A DNA stretch of 64,000 nt from Calditrichia bacterium (lineage in GTDB: Bacteria > Calditrichota > Calditrichia > RBG-13-44-9 > J075), in assembly GCA_020635015.1 (NCBI GenBank), contig JACKAP010000001.1, forward strand, positions 124,001 through 188,000, written 5' to 3'. The notes below the pieces were generated by a model that did not search any database, was not told the DNA's origin, and was given only the letters and a program-made list of their open reading frames with translations. Positions 7,716-16,282 of this stretch are shown here, one piece after another. Positions within the stretch are counted from its first letter, which is position 1, and every line of letters starts with the position of its first letter. The position numbers and the translations under genes are program-made.

Positions 7716-10304
7716 ATGACCCACATAAAATTTACCCTTTCTCACCTGGCCGTCCTGCTGGGAAGCCTTCTGATATTTGCCGCGCTGTTTTTCCAGTACC
7801 ATCCCTTCGGTGGCATTTACCTTCCCCTGAGCGCCGGGGAGATCGAACAACACGCCTACGAGATGGCGGATGATCTGCAGCTCGATAATGCGCAATTGCT
7901 GCCCTCGGTGGAGATCCGGCGCAATCTCGCCCTGGTGCGCCAACTGCAGGCGGAAAAAGGATTGCCGGGCAGCAACCGCCTGCTCCGGGAGGGCGTGCCC
8001 GGCTATTATTGGCAGGTTTATTGGAGAGAGCGGGAAAACGGCGGCGATTTCGACGATGGCGAAGTGGAGGATGGGGTGTTTATCCCCCTGAGCAAACAGC
8101 GCTGGTCGCTGGATCCCCATGGCAAACTGCTCGGCTTTCAGCGGTTGCTGGATGATTCGCTCAAGCTGCCCCGGCTCTCCCAGCCCGAGGCGGCAGCGCT
8201 TGCCCGGGATTTTGTGGCCCGCTACAGTCCCTTTCCGGATCTGAATGACGGCACCCTTACGGTCCGGGAAGATTCTATTGCCGAAACGAAGCAGCAAGTG
8301 TCGCCCGCAGCCGGGGAAGATAAAAAAGCGGAACAAAATCTCAACTATCAAGTGGGGAAAGGCTGGGAATACCAGGACGGCAAGAAGACCGAGCGGGAAA
8401 ACCGTACCGATTATGAATTCCGCTGGACCACCCGCGATGCAACCAGCGGCGATGACATCGACATCACCGTGAAGGTGGCCGGAAATCTGGTTTCCAGCTT
8501 TAGCACCGACTATAAAGTTCCCAAAATCTACAGCAAAAAATCCGATTCGTCGGTCGCGGAAATCACCTCGATCCTGCTGGTGCTGTTGATCGGCATCGTC
8601 ACCATCGTGCTGGCGTTTAAGCGCTGGCGGGCCTACGAACTCAGCTTCGGCTTTGCCCTGGGCATGGGGGGGCTGGTGGCGGTGTTATTCGGCATTTTTA
8701 TGTACATGGAGCTGCCGTCCGGCATGGGATGGACCATCCTGTTGCCGCTGCTGATCGCCCCTCCCTTTGTCGGCGGCGCCCTGGTGATGGTCTGGGCGGT
8801 AGGCGATTCGCTCGGCCGGGAGGTCTGGCCGGAAAAATTTATTTCTCTGGACCTGATCCGCAACGGCTACTGGCTCCATTCAAAGATCGGGGAAAGCCTG
8901 ATCCGCGGCATCACCCTGGGGGCGGTCAGCGGTGCGGTCGTGCTGCTGCTGACCCGGATCATCGACCCATTCCTGCGGCTGCAATACATCCATCCGGATC
9001 AGGATACCTTTATATTTTTGCATTCGGGCAGCCCGTTTCTCACCTTTATCGGCTGGAACGGGTTTACCGGGATTTATACCCTGACGACCCTGATGCTGCT
9101 GTTAATGGGGCTTTTGCGCAAGCGCTTTTCCTCGCCCATCATCTTGTTGGCCGTGCCGGCGGTGCTGCTGGTGATGAGCAACAAGGGCAACATATTGCCC
9201 CTGTGGGTGGGAATGCCAATTGAGATTATCGCAACCCTGGCGGTGATCTGGGCGTTCTACCGTTTTGATATTCTCACCGCATTCTGGGCGCTGTTTACCG
9301 CCCTGACCATCAACCCGGCGGCTTCGCTTTTTGGCATCGGCAACAGCGGCCACCTGGCATCCGGCTGGGTCGTCGCGGCCTTCGGCGGTTTATTGCTGAT
9401 CTATGCCATCGTAACCTTCTGGGGCTCCGACCGCATCACCGACTACCAGCGGATCGCTCCGGCCTTCGCCAAGAATATTACCGAGCGCCAGCGCCTGCAG
9501 CGCGAGTTGGAGATCGCCCGCGACGTGCAGATGAGCTTCCTGCCTGCGGTCAACCCGGATGTGCATAACCTGGATATCGCCGCCCGCTGTATTCCGGCCC
9601 TGGAGGTGGGAGGCGACTATTACGATTTCGTGGAATTGGAAGGCAACCGCCTCGGAGTGGTGATCGGCGATGTGTCCGGCAAAGGCACCCAGGCAGCGTT
9701 TTATATGACCCTCACCAAGGGCTTCTGGCGGGCGCTGGCCAACGCCTCGGATTCTCCCGCGGAGGTGCTGACCAAATTAAACAAGCTCTTTTATGACAAT
9801 GTCAAGCGGGGGGTCTTCATCAGCATGGTCTACGGCATCTTCGACCTGGAGAGCGGCATCCTTACCCTGGCCCGCGCCGGTCATAATCCGGTGGTGATGC
9901 ACAAAGGGCAGGAACTGAATATGGAACGCATCCACCCCCGGGGACTGGCCCTGGGGATGGAGAAAGGGGTGCGCTTCGGGCAGGTGATCCAGGAAGTGAA
10001 GATCCCCTTCCAACTCGGCGACCTGTTCATCTTCTATACCGACGGCTTCACCGAGGCGATGGACAAAAACAAACTGGAATACGGCGAGGAGCGCTTCGAG
10101 GCGGCGATCCTCAACAACTCCCAGGGAACGGCCGAGACGGTCATGAACGCGGTGTTCAAAGATGTGAAACTCTTTGCCGGCAAAGCAGAACAGCACGATG
10201 ACATGACCATTGTGGTGGTAAAGATCGGTGAATCCGGGATTACCCGTCCAGATCCAGCATCCACACCCGCACCACATGCTGCACTGCCTCCAGATTTGCC
10301 TTGA
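7716..10304 (+). CDS. Membrane-bound PP2C/SpoIIE-type serine phosphatase
   Basis: An 862-residue protein. An N-terminal membrane helix (about residues 9-27) is followed by an extracytoplasmic region, then by about eight to ten hydrophobic helices (residues 280-580), then by a short coiled linker (ERQRLQRELEIARDVQ) and a cytoplasmic SpoIIE/RsbU-type PP2C domain (residues 600-845). The metal-binding motifs GGDYYDF, VIGDVSGKGTQAA and FYTDGFTEAMD are intact. Such enzymes dephosphorylate anti-anti-sigma factors in partner-switching pathways. An anti-sigma-type kinase lies at 31.5 kb, but no direct link is shown. The last 20 or so codons are low-complexity and overlap the 3' end of serA on the other strand by 65 nt. 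Confidence 0.88.
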   Translation: MTHIKFTLSHLAVLLGSLLIFAALFFQYHPFGGIYLPLSAGEIEQHAYEMADDLQLDNAQLLPSVEIRRNLALVRQLQAEKGLPGSNRLLREGVPGYYWQVYWRERENGGDFDDGEVEDGVFIPLSKQRWSLDPHGKLLGFQRLLDDSLKLPRLSQPEAAALARDFVARYSPFPDLNDGTLTVREDSIAETKQQVSPAAGEDKKAEQNLNYQVGKGWEYQDGKKTERENRTDYEFRWTTRDATSGDDIDITVKVAGNLVSSFSTDYKVPKIYSKKSDSSVAEITSILLVLLIGIVTIVLAFKRWRAYELSFGFALGMGGLVAVLFGIFMYMELPSGMGWTILLPLLIAPPFVGGALVMVWAVGDSLGREVWPEKFISLDLIRNGYWLHSKIGESLIRGITLGAVSGAVVLLLTRIIDPFLRLQYIHPDQDTFIFLHSGSPFLTFIGWNGFTGIYTLTTLMLLLMGLLRKRFSSPIILLAVPAVLLVMSNKGNILPLWVGMPIEIIATLAVIWAFYRFDILTAFWALFTALTINPAASLFGIGNSGHLASGWVVAAFGGLLLIYAIVTFWGSDRITDYQRIAPAFAKNITERQRLQRELEIARDVQMSFLPAVNPDVHNLDIAARCIPALEVGGDYYDFVELEGNRLGVVIGDVSGKGTQAAFYMTLTKGFWRALANASDSPAEVLTKLNKLFYDNVKRGVFISMVYGIFDLESGILTLARAGHNPVVMHKGQELNMERIHPRGLALGMEKGVRFGQVIQEVKIPFQLGDLFIFYTDGFTEAMDKNKLEYGEERFEAAILNNSQGTAETVMNAVFKDVKLFAGKAEQHDDMTIVVVKIGESGITRPDPASTPAPHAALPPDLP

Positions 10305-11853
10305 GGCCGCGGTGCCAGTCGCCTTCCACGTTGAAGATGTTCATCGCCGTCTTGTCTTCCGGATTGCGCCCGGAGGACACCCGGCCGATGTTGATCGAAT
10401 CGCCGGCCAGGATGGTGCCCACATGGCCGATGATCCCCGGCACGTCGAAGTTCTTGATGATCACGTTCTTGCCGGAAAGGTCGGCATCGACATTATACTT
10501 GTCGAATTCGATCAACCGGTAGATGTCTTTGGCATAGACGGTGCCGGCGAGATGGATCTTGCCGTGTTCGGTGATGAAGTCGCAGGCGATCACGTTGGTA
10601 TGGCTGGTCAGAGTTCCTTCCTTTTTGCTTAATTCGATGATAATCCCTTTTTCTTTGGCGATCGATAAGGAATTGACCATGTTAAGCAGATCCACATCAC
10701 TGCCGCGCCGTTCCGAGGGCTTGGTCTTCAGCGCCCCGACCATCAGGTGGGAGGCGATCGGCTCCAGGGGCAGGGTGGCCGCCTCGCCGTAGAAGCGGAT
10801 CGCCACTTCCTTCAACCGCTCGCTGCGGATCTCGCTGAACACCAATCCCAGCCGCCGGGCCAGTTCGTAATAGGGCACGATCACCGGCTGGATCTTCTCG
10901 TCGATCGCTACAAAGTTGACCGCGTTGAGTGCTACATCCTTGCGCACGAATTCGATGATCTGCTCCATGATCTGGCTGGCCACCTTCACCTGCGCTTCCT
11001 CGGTGGAGGCGCCGAGGTGGGGGGTGGAGACCACCTTGGGATGATTGGCCAGGGCCCATTCGCTGGGAGGTTCGCTCTGGAACACATCGATGGCGGCCAT
11101 CGCCACTTTCCCGGAATCCAGCGCCGCCACCAGATCCCCTTCGTTGATGATCCCGCCGCGGGCGCAGTTGACCAGGAACACCCCGTCTTTGCAGTGCGAA
11201 AGGCTCTCGGCATTGATCATGTTCATGGTCTCCGCCATCTTGGGCACGTGCATGGTGATGATGTCGGCATCGCGCAGCAGTTCTTCGAAGCTGACCAGGG
11301 TGACGCCCAGGCGCTTGGCAATATCCGGATTGAGGATCGGGTCATAGCCGATCAGTTTGCTGCCGAAAGCGGCCAGGCGCTTGGCCACTTCCCGCCCGAT
11401 CTTGCCCAGCCCGACGATCCCGATGGTTTTTTCGTAAAGCTCGTGACCGAGGTATTTTTTACGGTCCCACTTGCTCTCGCGCATCGAAGCGTGAGCCTGG
11501 GGAATATTGCGCAGCATCGCCAGCATCAGGGCCACGGTATGTTCGGTTGCCGCCACGGTATTGCCGCCCGGGGTGTTCATCACGATGATCCCCCGGCGGG
11601 TGGCCTCGGCGGTATCGATATTATCCACTCCCGCGCCGGCCCGGCCGATGATCTTCAGGTTGGTGCCGGCCGCCAGCACCTCCGCGGTCACCTTGGTGCG
11701 GCTGCGCACCACCAGGCCGTTATACTGCGGCAGTTCCTGAATCAGATCTTCTTTGGAAATACCGGACTTGTTGGCAACCTCAATTCCTTCCGCCCGGTTA
11801 TAGCGCGCCAGGATATCCTCCGGCAATGAGTCAGCTACTAAAATCCTGAACAT
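10240..11853 (-). CDS. serA: D-3-phosphoglycerate dehydrogenase
   Basis: First enzyme of serine synthesis, oxidising 3-phosphoglycerate with NAD. The start at 11853 gives MFRILVADSLPEDIL and has AAGGAGAT in front; the longer open frame upstream is rejected. The Rossmann motif is GLGKIGREVAKRLAAFG. Catalytic elements are NCARGGIINE (Arg), the following Glu region, and STPHLGAST (His). At 537 residues it is the long type, with an intervening ASB-like domain (around VAIRFYGEAATLP) and a C-terminal ACT domain ending VVRVWMLDLDG, usually the site of serine feedback. Its 3' end overlaps the convergent phosphatase gene. Confidence 0.96.
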   Translation of the reverse strand: MFRILVADSLPEDILARYNRAEGIEVANKSGISKEDLIQELPQYNGLVVRSRTKVTAEVLAAGTNLKIIGRAGAGVDNIDTAEATRRGIIVMNTPGGNTVAATEHTVALMLAMLRNIPQAHASMRESKWDRKKYLGHELYEKTIGIVGLGKIGREVAKRLAAFGSKLIGYDPILNPDIAKRLGVTLVSFEELLRDADIITMHVPKMAETMNMINAESLSHCKDGVFLVNCARGGIINEGDLVAALDSGKVAMAAIDVFQSEPPSEWALANHPKVVSTPHLGASTEEAQVKVASQIMEQIIEFVRKDVALNAVNFVAIDEKIQPVIVPYYELARRLGLVFSEIRSERLKEVAIRFYGEAATLPLEPIASHLMVGALKTKPSERRGSDVDLLNMVNSLSIAKEKGIIIELSKKEGTLTSHTNVIACDFITEHGKIHLAGTVYAKDIYRLIEFDKYNVDADLSGKNVIIKNFDVPGIIGHVGTILAGDSINIGRVSSGRNPEDKTAMNIFNVEGDWHRGLKANLEAVQHVVRVWMLDLDG

Positions 11854-12239
11854 CGTTCTATCTCCTTTTATATAAGTTATGATCAACTGGTGGCAATATA
11901 AAAATCGCGGCGACGAAAAGACAGCAGGAAAACGAATCGCGCCTTCGGCAGCCGGCAGTGGTTCAGGCAATATAGCCAGGAGGAGATACCAATTTCGATG
12001 ATTTTTATGGGGAAAAGGCATGATAATTGTCAAAAAAGCCGCCGGCTTCCGCTCCCGCGGAAACCGGCGTCAGGGTCAGGGAGGAACTACTGCAGGGGTT
12101 TTTGAGGAGGAAAAGGTTTTATGGGTGAATGGGTGAATGGGTGAATGGGTTGATGGGCGCGTGGGGAAGGGTCGCGACCCTACCCTATCTCTCCGTTTTT
12201 ACCCATTCACTCATTCACCCATCAACCCATTCACCAGAA
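11854..12239. other. Gene-free gap upstream of serA
   Basis: A 386-nt gap between serA and the zinc-ribbon gene, both on the minus strand. The right third (12121-12235) is a family A inverted repeat, listed separately. The rest is unremarkable and must hold the serA promoter and the 3' end signals of the upstream gene. Confidence 0.6.
12121..12235. repeat. Dispersed inverted repeat, family A (octamer arms, GGGTCGCGACCC core)
   Basis: The left arm is a run of GGGTGAAT units and the right arm the complementary ATTCACCC type. The centre is the palindrome AGGGTCGCGACCCT (12168-12181). Related copies lie at about 31305-31425 and 48018-48130. Confidence 0.8.
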
Positions 12240-14105
12240 TCAAAACGTCATCACTTCAATCGATTTGAAACGCACCGGATCGCCTTGATAGGTCGCCGGT
12301 TTAAACTGGTATTTGTGGAAAGAGGCTTCGGCTAACTGGTTCAGCTTCTGGTTGGCGGAAGGAGAGACGATCTGCACCTGCTCAACCTGCCCGTCCACTC
12401 CGACGATGCACTCGGCCAGGATCATCATCACGCCTTTCACACTGACGCCGGCCGGGAGATCGGGCTTTTCGCGATGCACATAGCGTTTTTTCCCGCCGTC
12501 GATCAGGGTCTCTTCCACGATTCGCGGAAGCAGATTGCCCTGCCCGGCCTCTTTCGCGTCGGCGATCAGCATGATGCCGAGGGTTTCATCCAGGTTGTTG
12601 CTGGAGGAGGCCAATCCGGGAGAACTGGCGGCGGCCGTCGGTTGGGCCGCTTCCGGGAGGCTGGCGCGGACATCATCATCTTCCACAGATTCATCAAAAT
12701 TTTGCAGCCGTCGGCGCTCTTGCTGCACCTGGGTTTTCAGGCGGTATTTCTCCCGCTGCAGTCGCTTGAGTTCCTCTTTGGCCTGGGCCAGTTCGCTCAG
12801 GCTGCCGAGCATGTCATTGATGTTCTTGATCTTGAGCGCCCGTTCCAGCTCATCGACCACCTTCTGGTCATCCGGATTGATCTGCAGGATCTTACGGTAG
12901 TTCTCGATCGCCACATCCAGTTGGTCGGCATCGAACGCTTTTTCCGCTTCTTCCCAGTAGTGGGTCAGGATGGTGCTCTGCATTTCCCGGGCCGGAGCAA
13001 ATTGGGGATCCAGCTTTAACACCCGGGCGACATAACCGGCGGCGTTATCCGCTTCCGGCAGGAGGTAGCGTCCCTCCGCAAATGCCTGGGAAGCTTTTTC
13101 CATCAAGCCGTAGATCTCCAGCTCTTTCTGCTGCTCCGCTTCCACCAGGATGTGAATATTGTTGATCTTCGCCTTGATCTGCTCGATGTTGGGATCGAAG
13201 GGATAATTGGCGGCATACTCCTCATAAAGTTTCAGCGCGCCGGCATAATCGCCCTCGGTATATTGGGTTTCGGCCTGGGTGTAGAGGGTCTGCTGGAGAT
13301 ACTGGGGATAGTAGCGGTCGAAAATCACCGCGGCAGATGCGCCCAGGGTAATCAGCACCATGGCTGCAACCACCCAGGGCATTTTGCTGCGGGGCTTTTT
13401 CTGCCGGGCCGCCGGTTGCGGCGCCGGGCGTTTTACTTTCGGGGCAGCAGCTGGCTGCGGTGCGGTGCGGGGCTTCGCGGCCGGTTTTCCGCGATCGGAA
13501 CGCAGGGCAGCGAGTTTCTTTTCGATCCGCGTTTTCAGGGAATCGATATAACCCGGTTTGGATGTCGGTTTTGCCGCCGCTTTCTGCTTGCCGTTCGCGG
13601 TGGGGCGGGGCGCTGCCGGGATGTCGTTTGCCGGCGTCGCGGGGGCGGGACGGGAAGCCGGTTCCGGTGCTGCCGGACGGTGCCAGGGGAGGCGCACATC
13701 GTCATCTTCGTCTGCCGCAGGCGGGGTTAACACGACCGTGGCATCGTTGTCCAACTGGTCGAACAATTCCTTGACCGGCTGCCAGCCGTTGCCGGCCGCA
13801 CCATTGCTGGCTGCGCTGTTGCTCCGGGAGTGGCCGCCGGGAAAAGGCAGGGCCCGTTCATTGGCGTCACGCTGCGGGCGACCGTTGCCGTTGCTGCCGT
13901 TCAGATGGGGAACCTTCGGATACATGGTCTGCACGTGATCGGTACCGTGGATTGGGCAGATTTTCGATAAGAGATAGCGCTCGCAGCGCCGGCAATAGTG
14001 CTTGGGTTTGCTGCTGCCGTTGGCGCGGGCGGCATGCTGATGGCCGCAGCTGGGGCACAGCGTGCGATTTTCACCGATAAATTCTGAACATTGACTGCAA
14101 AACAT
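12240..14105 (-). CDS. Zinc-ribbon, TPR and TonB-like C-terminal domain membrane protein
   Basis: A 621-residue protein. It starts with two zinc-ribbon-like elements (CSQC...CPSC, then CRRC...C with His) in the first 60 residues. A long Pro/Ala-rich low-complexity linker follows, then one membrane helix (WVVAAMVLITLGASAAVIF, about residue 260), TPR-type repeats (YTEGDYAGALKLYEEY and DVAIENYRKILQINP), a coiled coil (AKEELKRLQREKYRL), and a C-terminal TonB/energy-transducer-like domain (VDGQVEQVQIVSPS to FKSIEVMTF). The order suggests a cytoplasmic N-terminus with periplasmic TPR and TonB-type parts. Function is unknown. The start has no strong competitor. Confidence 0.75.
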   Translation of the reverse strand: MFCSQCSEFIGENRTLCPSCGHQHAARANGSSKPKHYCRRCERYLLSKICPIHGTDHVQTMYPKVPHLNGSNGNGRPQRDANERALPFPGGHSRSNSAASNGAAGNGWQPVKELFDQLDNDATVVLTPPAADEDDDVRLPWHRPAAPEPASRPAPATPANDIPAAPRPTANGKQKAAAKPTSKPGYIDSLKTRIEKKLAALRSDRGKPAAKPRTAPQPAAAPKVKRPAPQPAARQKKPRSKMPWVVAAMVLITLGASAAVIFDRYYPQYLQQTLYTQAETQYTEGDYAGALKLYEEYAANYPFDPNIEQIKAKINNIHILVEAEQQKELEIYGLMEKASQAFAEGRYLLPEADNAAGYVARVLKLDPQFAPAREMQSTILTHYWEEAEKAFDADQLDVAIENYRKILQINPDDQKVVDELERALKIKNINDMLGSLSELAQAKEELKRLQREKYRLKTQVQQERRRLQNFDESVEDDDVRASLPEAAQPTAAASSPGLASSSNNLDETLGIMLIADAKEAGQGNLLPRIVEETLIDGGKKRYVHREKPDLPAGVSVKGVMMILAECIVGVDGQVEQVQIVSPSANQKLNQLAEASFHKYQFKPATYQGDPVRFKSIEVMTF

Positions 14106-14733
14106 GATCCGTCTCCTGTTAAAGTTCCTGCTTAGGTTGACCCTTTAAAATGTTGACCCTTTTTTACTGACGTTATGCGCTGATTGCGTAAGGGAAGCGT
14201 CGCGGTAAATGACTTCAGTTCGGAAGGCGATGCGAAAACGCTGCATCGGGGGACAACCGGAAAAATTCGAAGGCCGTGTTCACTTCCTGTGATGATTCCG
14301 CAACGGAATTTCCAAAGAGCAGTTTGGTTCGCAAGTGGGAAAGCGTAAACTTTTTTCACATTTTTTGATGCCGTGGGACCCGGTGTCAGCGTGTTAAACT
14401 GCTGAGTGTGACATTTTTACGGGTGTTTCCGCTTTCCTTGACCGCTTTCACCAGAGATAATCAGCAAACCCTGTGCCGGAATTCAAAAGACGGTTGATGG
14501 GTTGATGGGTTGATGGGTTGATGGGTTGATGGGTTGATGGGTTGATGGGTTAATGGGTTAATGGGGGGTGGTCCCAAGGCGTGATGGCATTCGGGTCCGG
14601 AAATATCATTTCACAATCGATGTTTTTTTATCCCCTGGCATGTATCACTGTTTCTTAATATTATTGAAGCTTATAGGAAACAGTCGGAATCAACATTGTG
14701 GTTTCTTAAAACAGGATTTACAGGGTAAATATT
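14106..14733. other. Gene-free gap of 628 nt between divergent genes
   Basis: It separates the zinc-ribbon gene (leftward) from nagD (rightward). Apart from the octamer array at 14492-14568 I see no gene and no RNA. Promoters for both directions are expected here. Confidence 0.6.
14492..14568. repeat. Tandem GGGTTGAT octamer array
   Basis: About nine copies of the octamer GGGTTGAT, with the last units changing to GGGTTAAT. The same words form the arms of family A inverted repeats, but here only one arm is present. Confidence 0.9.
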
Positions 14734-15480
14734 ATGAAGAATATTATCTGCGACATCGACGGCGTGCTGCTGCATAACAATCATTTGATCCCGGGGGCGG
14801 ACCGTTTCATCAAACGCATCCTGGAACAGGGCAATCCCCTGACGGTGCTGACCAACTATCCCTCCCAGACCGCCCAGGATCTTCACAATCGCCTGGGATC
14901 TGCCGGGATCGAAGTGCCGGAGGAGGTAATCTACACCTCGGCGATGGCCACCGCCGCCTTCCTGGAGCGCCAGGACGGGCGCAAGGCATTTGTGATTGGG
15001 GAGGGCGCGCTGACCCACGAGCTCTACAAGATCGGTTTCACCATCACCGACATCAATCCGGATTTCGTGATCGTGGGAGAAACCCGCTCCTATAACTGGG
15101 AGATGATCCAGAAAGCCTCTTATTTCATCATGGGCGGCGCCCGCTTCATCGCCACCAATCCGGATGTGGCCGGCCCAAAAGGCTATCCCGCCTGCGGGGC
15201 GCTCTGCGCGCCGATCGAACGCATCACCGGCCAGAAGCCGCTCTACATGGGCAAACCCAGCCCCTGGGTAATCCGCGCCGCCCTCAACAAGATGAAGGCC
15301 CACTCGGAAGCAACCGTGATCATCGGCGACAACATGAAAACCGACATCTTTGCCGGGGTGCAGGCCGGACTGGAGACCATCCTGGTGCTGACCGGCTACA
15401 GCCAGATGAGCGACCTCAAGCTGTTCCCCTACCAGCCCAACCATATCTTCCCCGCTGTGGGGGAGGTGGATGTGGTGTGA
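14734..15480 (+). CDS. nagD: NagD-type HAD phosphatase (nucleotide/sugar phosphatase)
   Basis: A 248-residue HAD-superfamily phosphatase of subfamily IIA. Motif I is CDIDGVLLHNN (nucleophile Asp and acid/base Asp), motif II is VLTNYPSQTAQDL, and motif III/IV is the GKPSPWVIRAAL Lys and IIGDNMKTDI Asp. The protein follows E. coli NagD (a ribonucleoside 5'-phosphate phosphatase) very closely along its whole length, for example in YTSAMATAAFLERQ, GFTITDINPDFVIVGETRSY and ACGALCAPIERI. That is unusually close for a distant phylum and suggests transfer. It is not in an operon; downstream is a long gap. Confidence 0.92.
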   Translation: MKNIICDIDGVLLHNNHLIPGADRFIKRILEQGNPLTVLTNYPSQTAQDLHNRLGSAGIEVPEEVIYTSAMATAAFLERQDGRKAFVIGEGALTHELYKIGFTITDINPDFVIVGETRSYNWEMIQKASYFIMGGARFIATNPDVAGPKGYPACGALCAPIERITGQKPLYMGKPSPWVIRAALNKMKAHSEATVIIGDNMKTDIFAGVQAGLETILVLTGYSQMSDLKLFPYQPNHIFPAVGEVDVV

Positions 15481-15948
15481 TTGCTTTGCCCTTCGGGCGA
15501 TGTTTGCTCGCTGGTGCTCGCGATGTTTGTTCGCTTTGCTCACGATGTTTGCCTTCGGCGTCATTGGCGCTGGCGCGCGTCATTTCGCCTTCGGCGGTTA
15601 TTGGGCTTCGCCGGCAGTGGACCTGGGGCTGCTGCTAAAAATTGGTTATTGGTCTTTGGTGATCATTCGGGTTCATTTGTGTAAATTCGTGGCAAAATAT
15701 CCGTGTGCAGCGGGTGCCGTTTAGCACAGCATCTCCCACATCAGCATAACATCCAACTACAGCCGTATCCCCGCCTCGTTTTGTTGAAGGTGAGGAAGTT
15801 GACTTGCTTGGAGAGCCAGTCATCATCATTTCATCAGTAGGGGCTTTACCATGCCGGATATAAAACGGGGTGGCTTTTTTATATCCGCTTGAATATATTT
15901 AATCTAGCAAACACCTTGAAAAAGTCAAAAAAATTTAAGGAGGACCGC
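15481..15948. other. Gene-free gap before the conflict operon, with degenerate repeats
   Basis: A 468-nt gap. 15495-15560 contains a degenerate repetition of words like GCGATGTTTGCTCGCT, with GATGTTTG three times. 15655-15712 carries a fragment of the TTCGGGTTCATTTGTGTAAA type that recurs at 23580-23604. 15855-15887 is an inverted repeat listed separately. The promoter of the following operon should be in the last 100 nt. Confidence 0.6.
15855..15887. promoter_or_regulatory. Inverted repeat upstream of the conflict operon
   Basis: An 11-bp stem CGGATATAAAA / TTTTATATCCG around an 11-nt loop, ending 62 nt before the first start codon of the operon. It could be an operator, an attenuator stem or a terminator for upstream transcription, since T residues lie in the descending arm. 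The sequence alone does not decide. Confidence 0.4.
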
Positions 15949-16251
15949 ATGCCCGAAAAGAGCATCGAACTTACCCGGGTGATTACCGATTTGCGCAGTG
16001 AACTGGAGAAGGCGATTGCGGAAGGCAAAGACAAAGACTTGCGCTTCCTGCTGAAAGAAATCGAGGTAGAATTGAAATGCAGCATCAAAACCGAAGCGGG
16101 CAGTGGGATCGGCGCCAAGTTCATGGTGCTGAGCGCTGGCCTTAAGGATAAGGATACTGAGCAATATGCCCACACCGTGAAGCTGAAACTGAAGCCGGTC
16201 GATAAGCATGGGAAACGTAAGCTGATCAGCGATAAGGGTAAGGTAAAATGA
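15949..16251 (+). CDS. Small trypsin-co-occurring domain (Trypco2-like) protein
   Basis: A 100-residue protein, first gene of the accessory operon. The start at 15949 is fixed by AAGGAGG six nt upstream. It opens with a helix (IELTRVITDLRSELEKAIAE), followed by KDKDLRFLLKEIEVELKCSI and a C-terminal beta part ending in a basic tail. This layout fits the short 'trypsin-co-occurring' domains (Trypco) encoded next to trypsin-like proteases in NTP-dependent conflict systems. The assignment rests on the pattern and on the protease gene 31 nt downstream. Its biochemical role is not established; regulation or targeting of the protease is a guess. Confidence 0.65.
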   Translation: MPEKSIELTRVITDLRSELEKAIAEGKDKDLRFLLKEIEVELKCSIKTEAGSGIGAKFMVLSAGLKDKDTEQYAHTVKLKLKPVDKHGKRKLISDKGKVK

Positions 16252-16282
16252 TGCTTCGCTGCGGATAACCAGAGGATCTCAA

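Noticed and set aside
14106..14733. tRNA or small RNA genes in the larger gaps
   Set aside because: No cloverleaf with a TTCRANY-type T-loop and CCA-side acceptor could be drawn in this or the other gaps.
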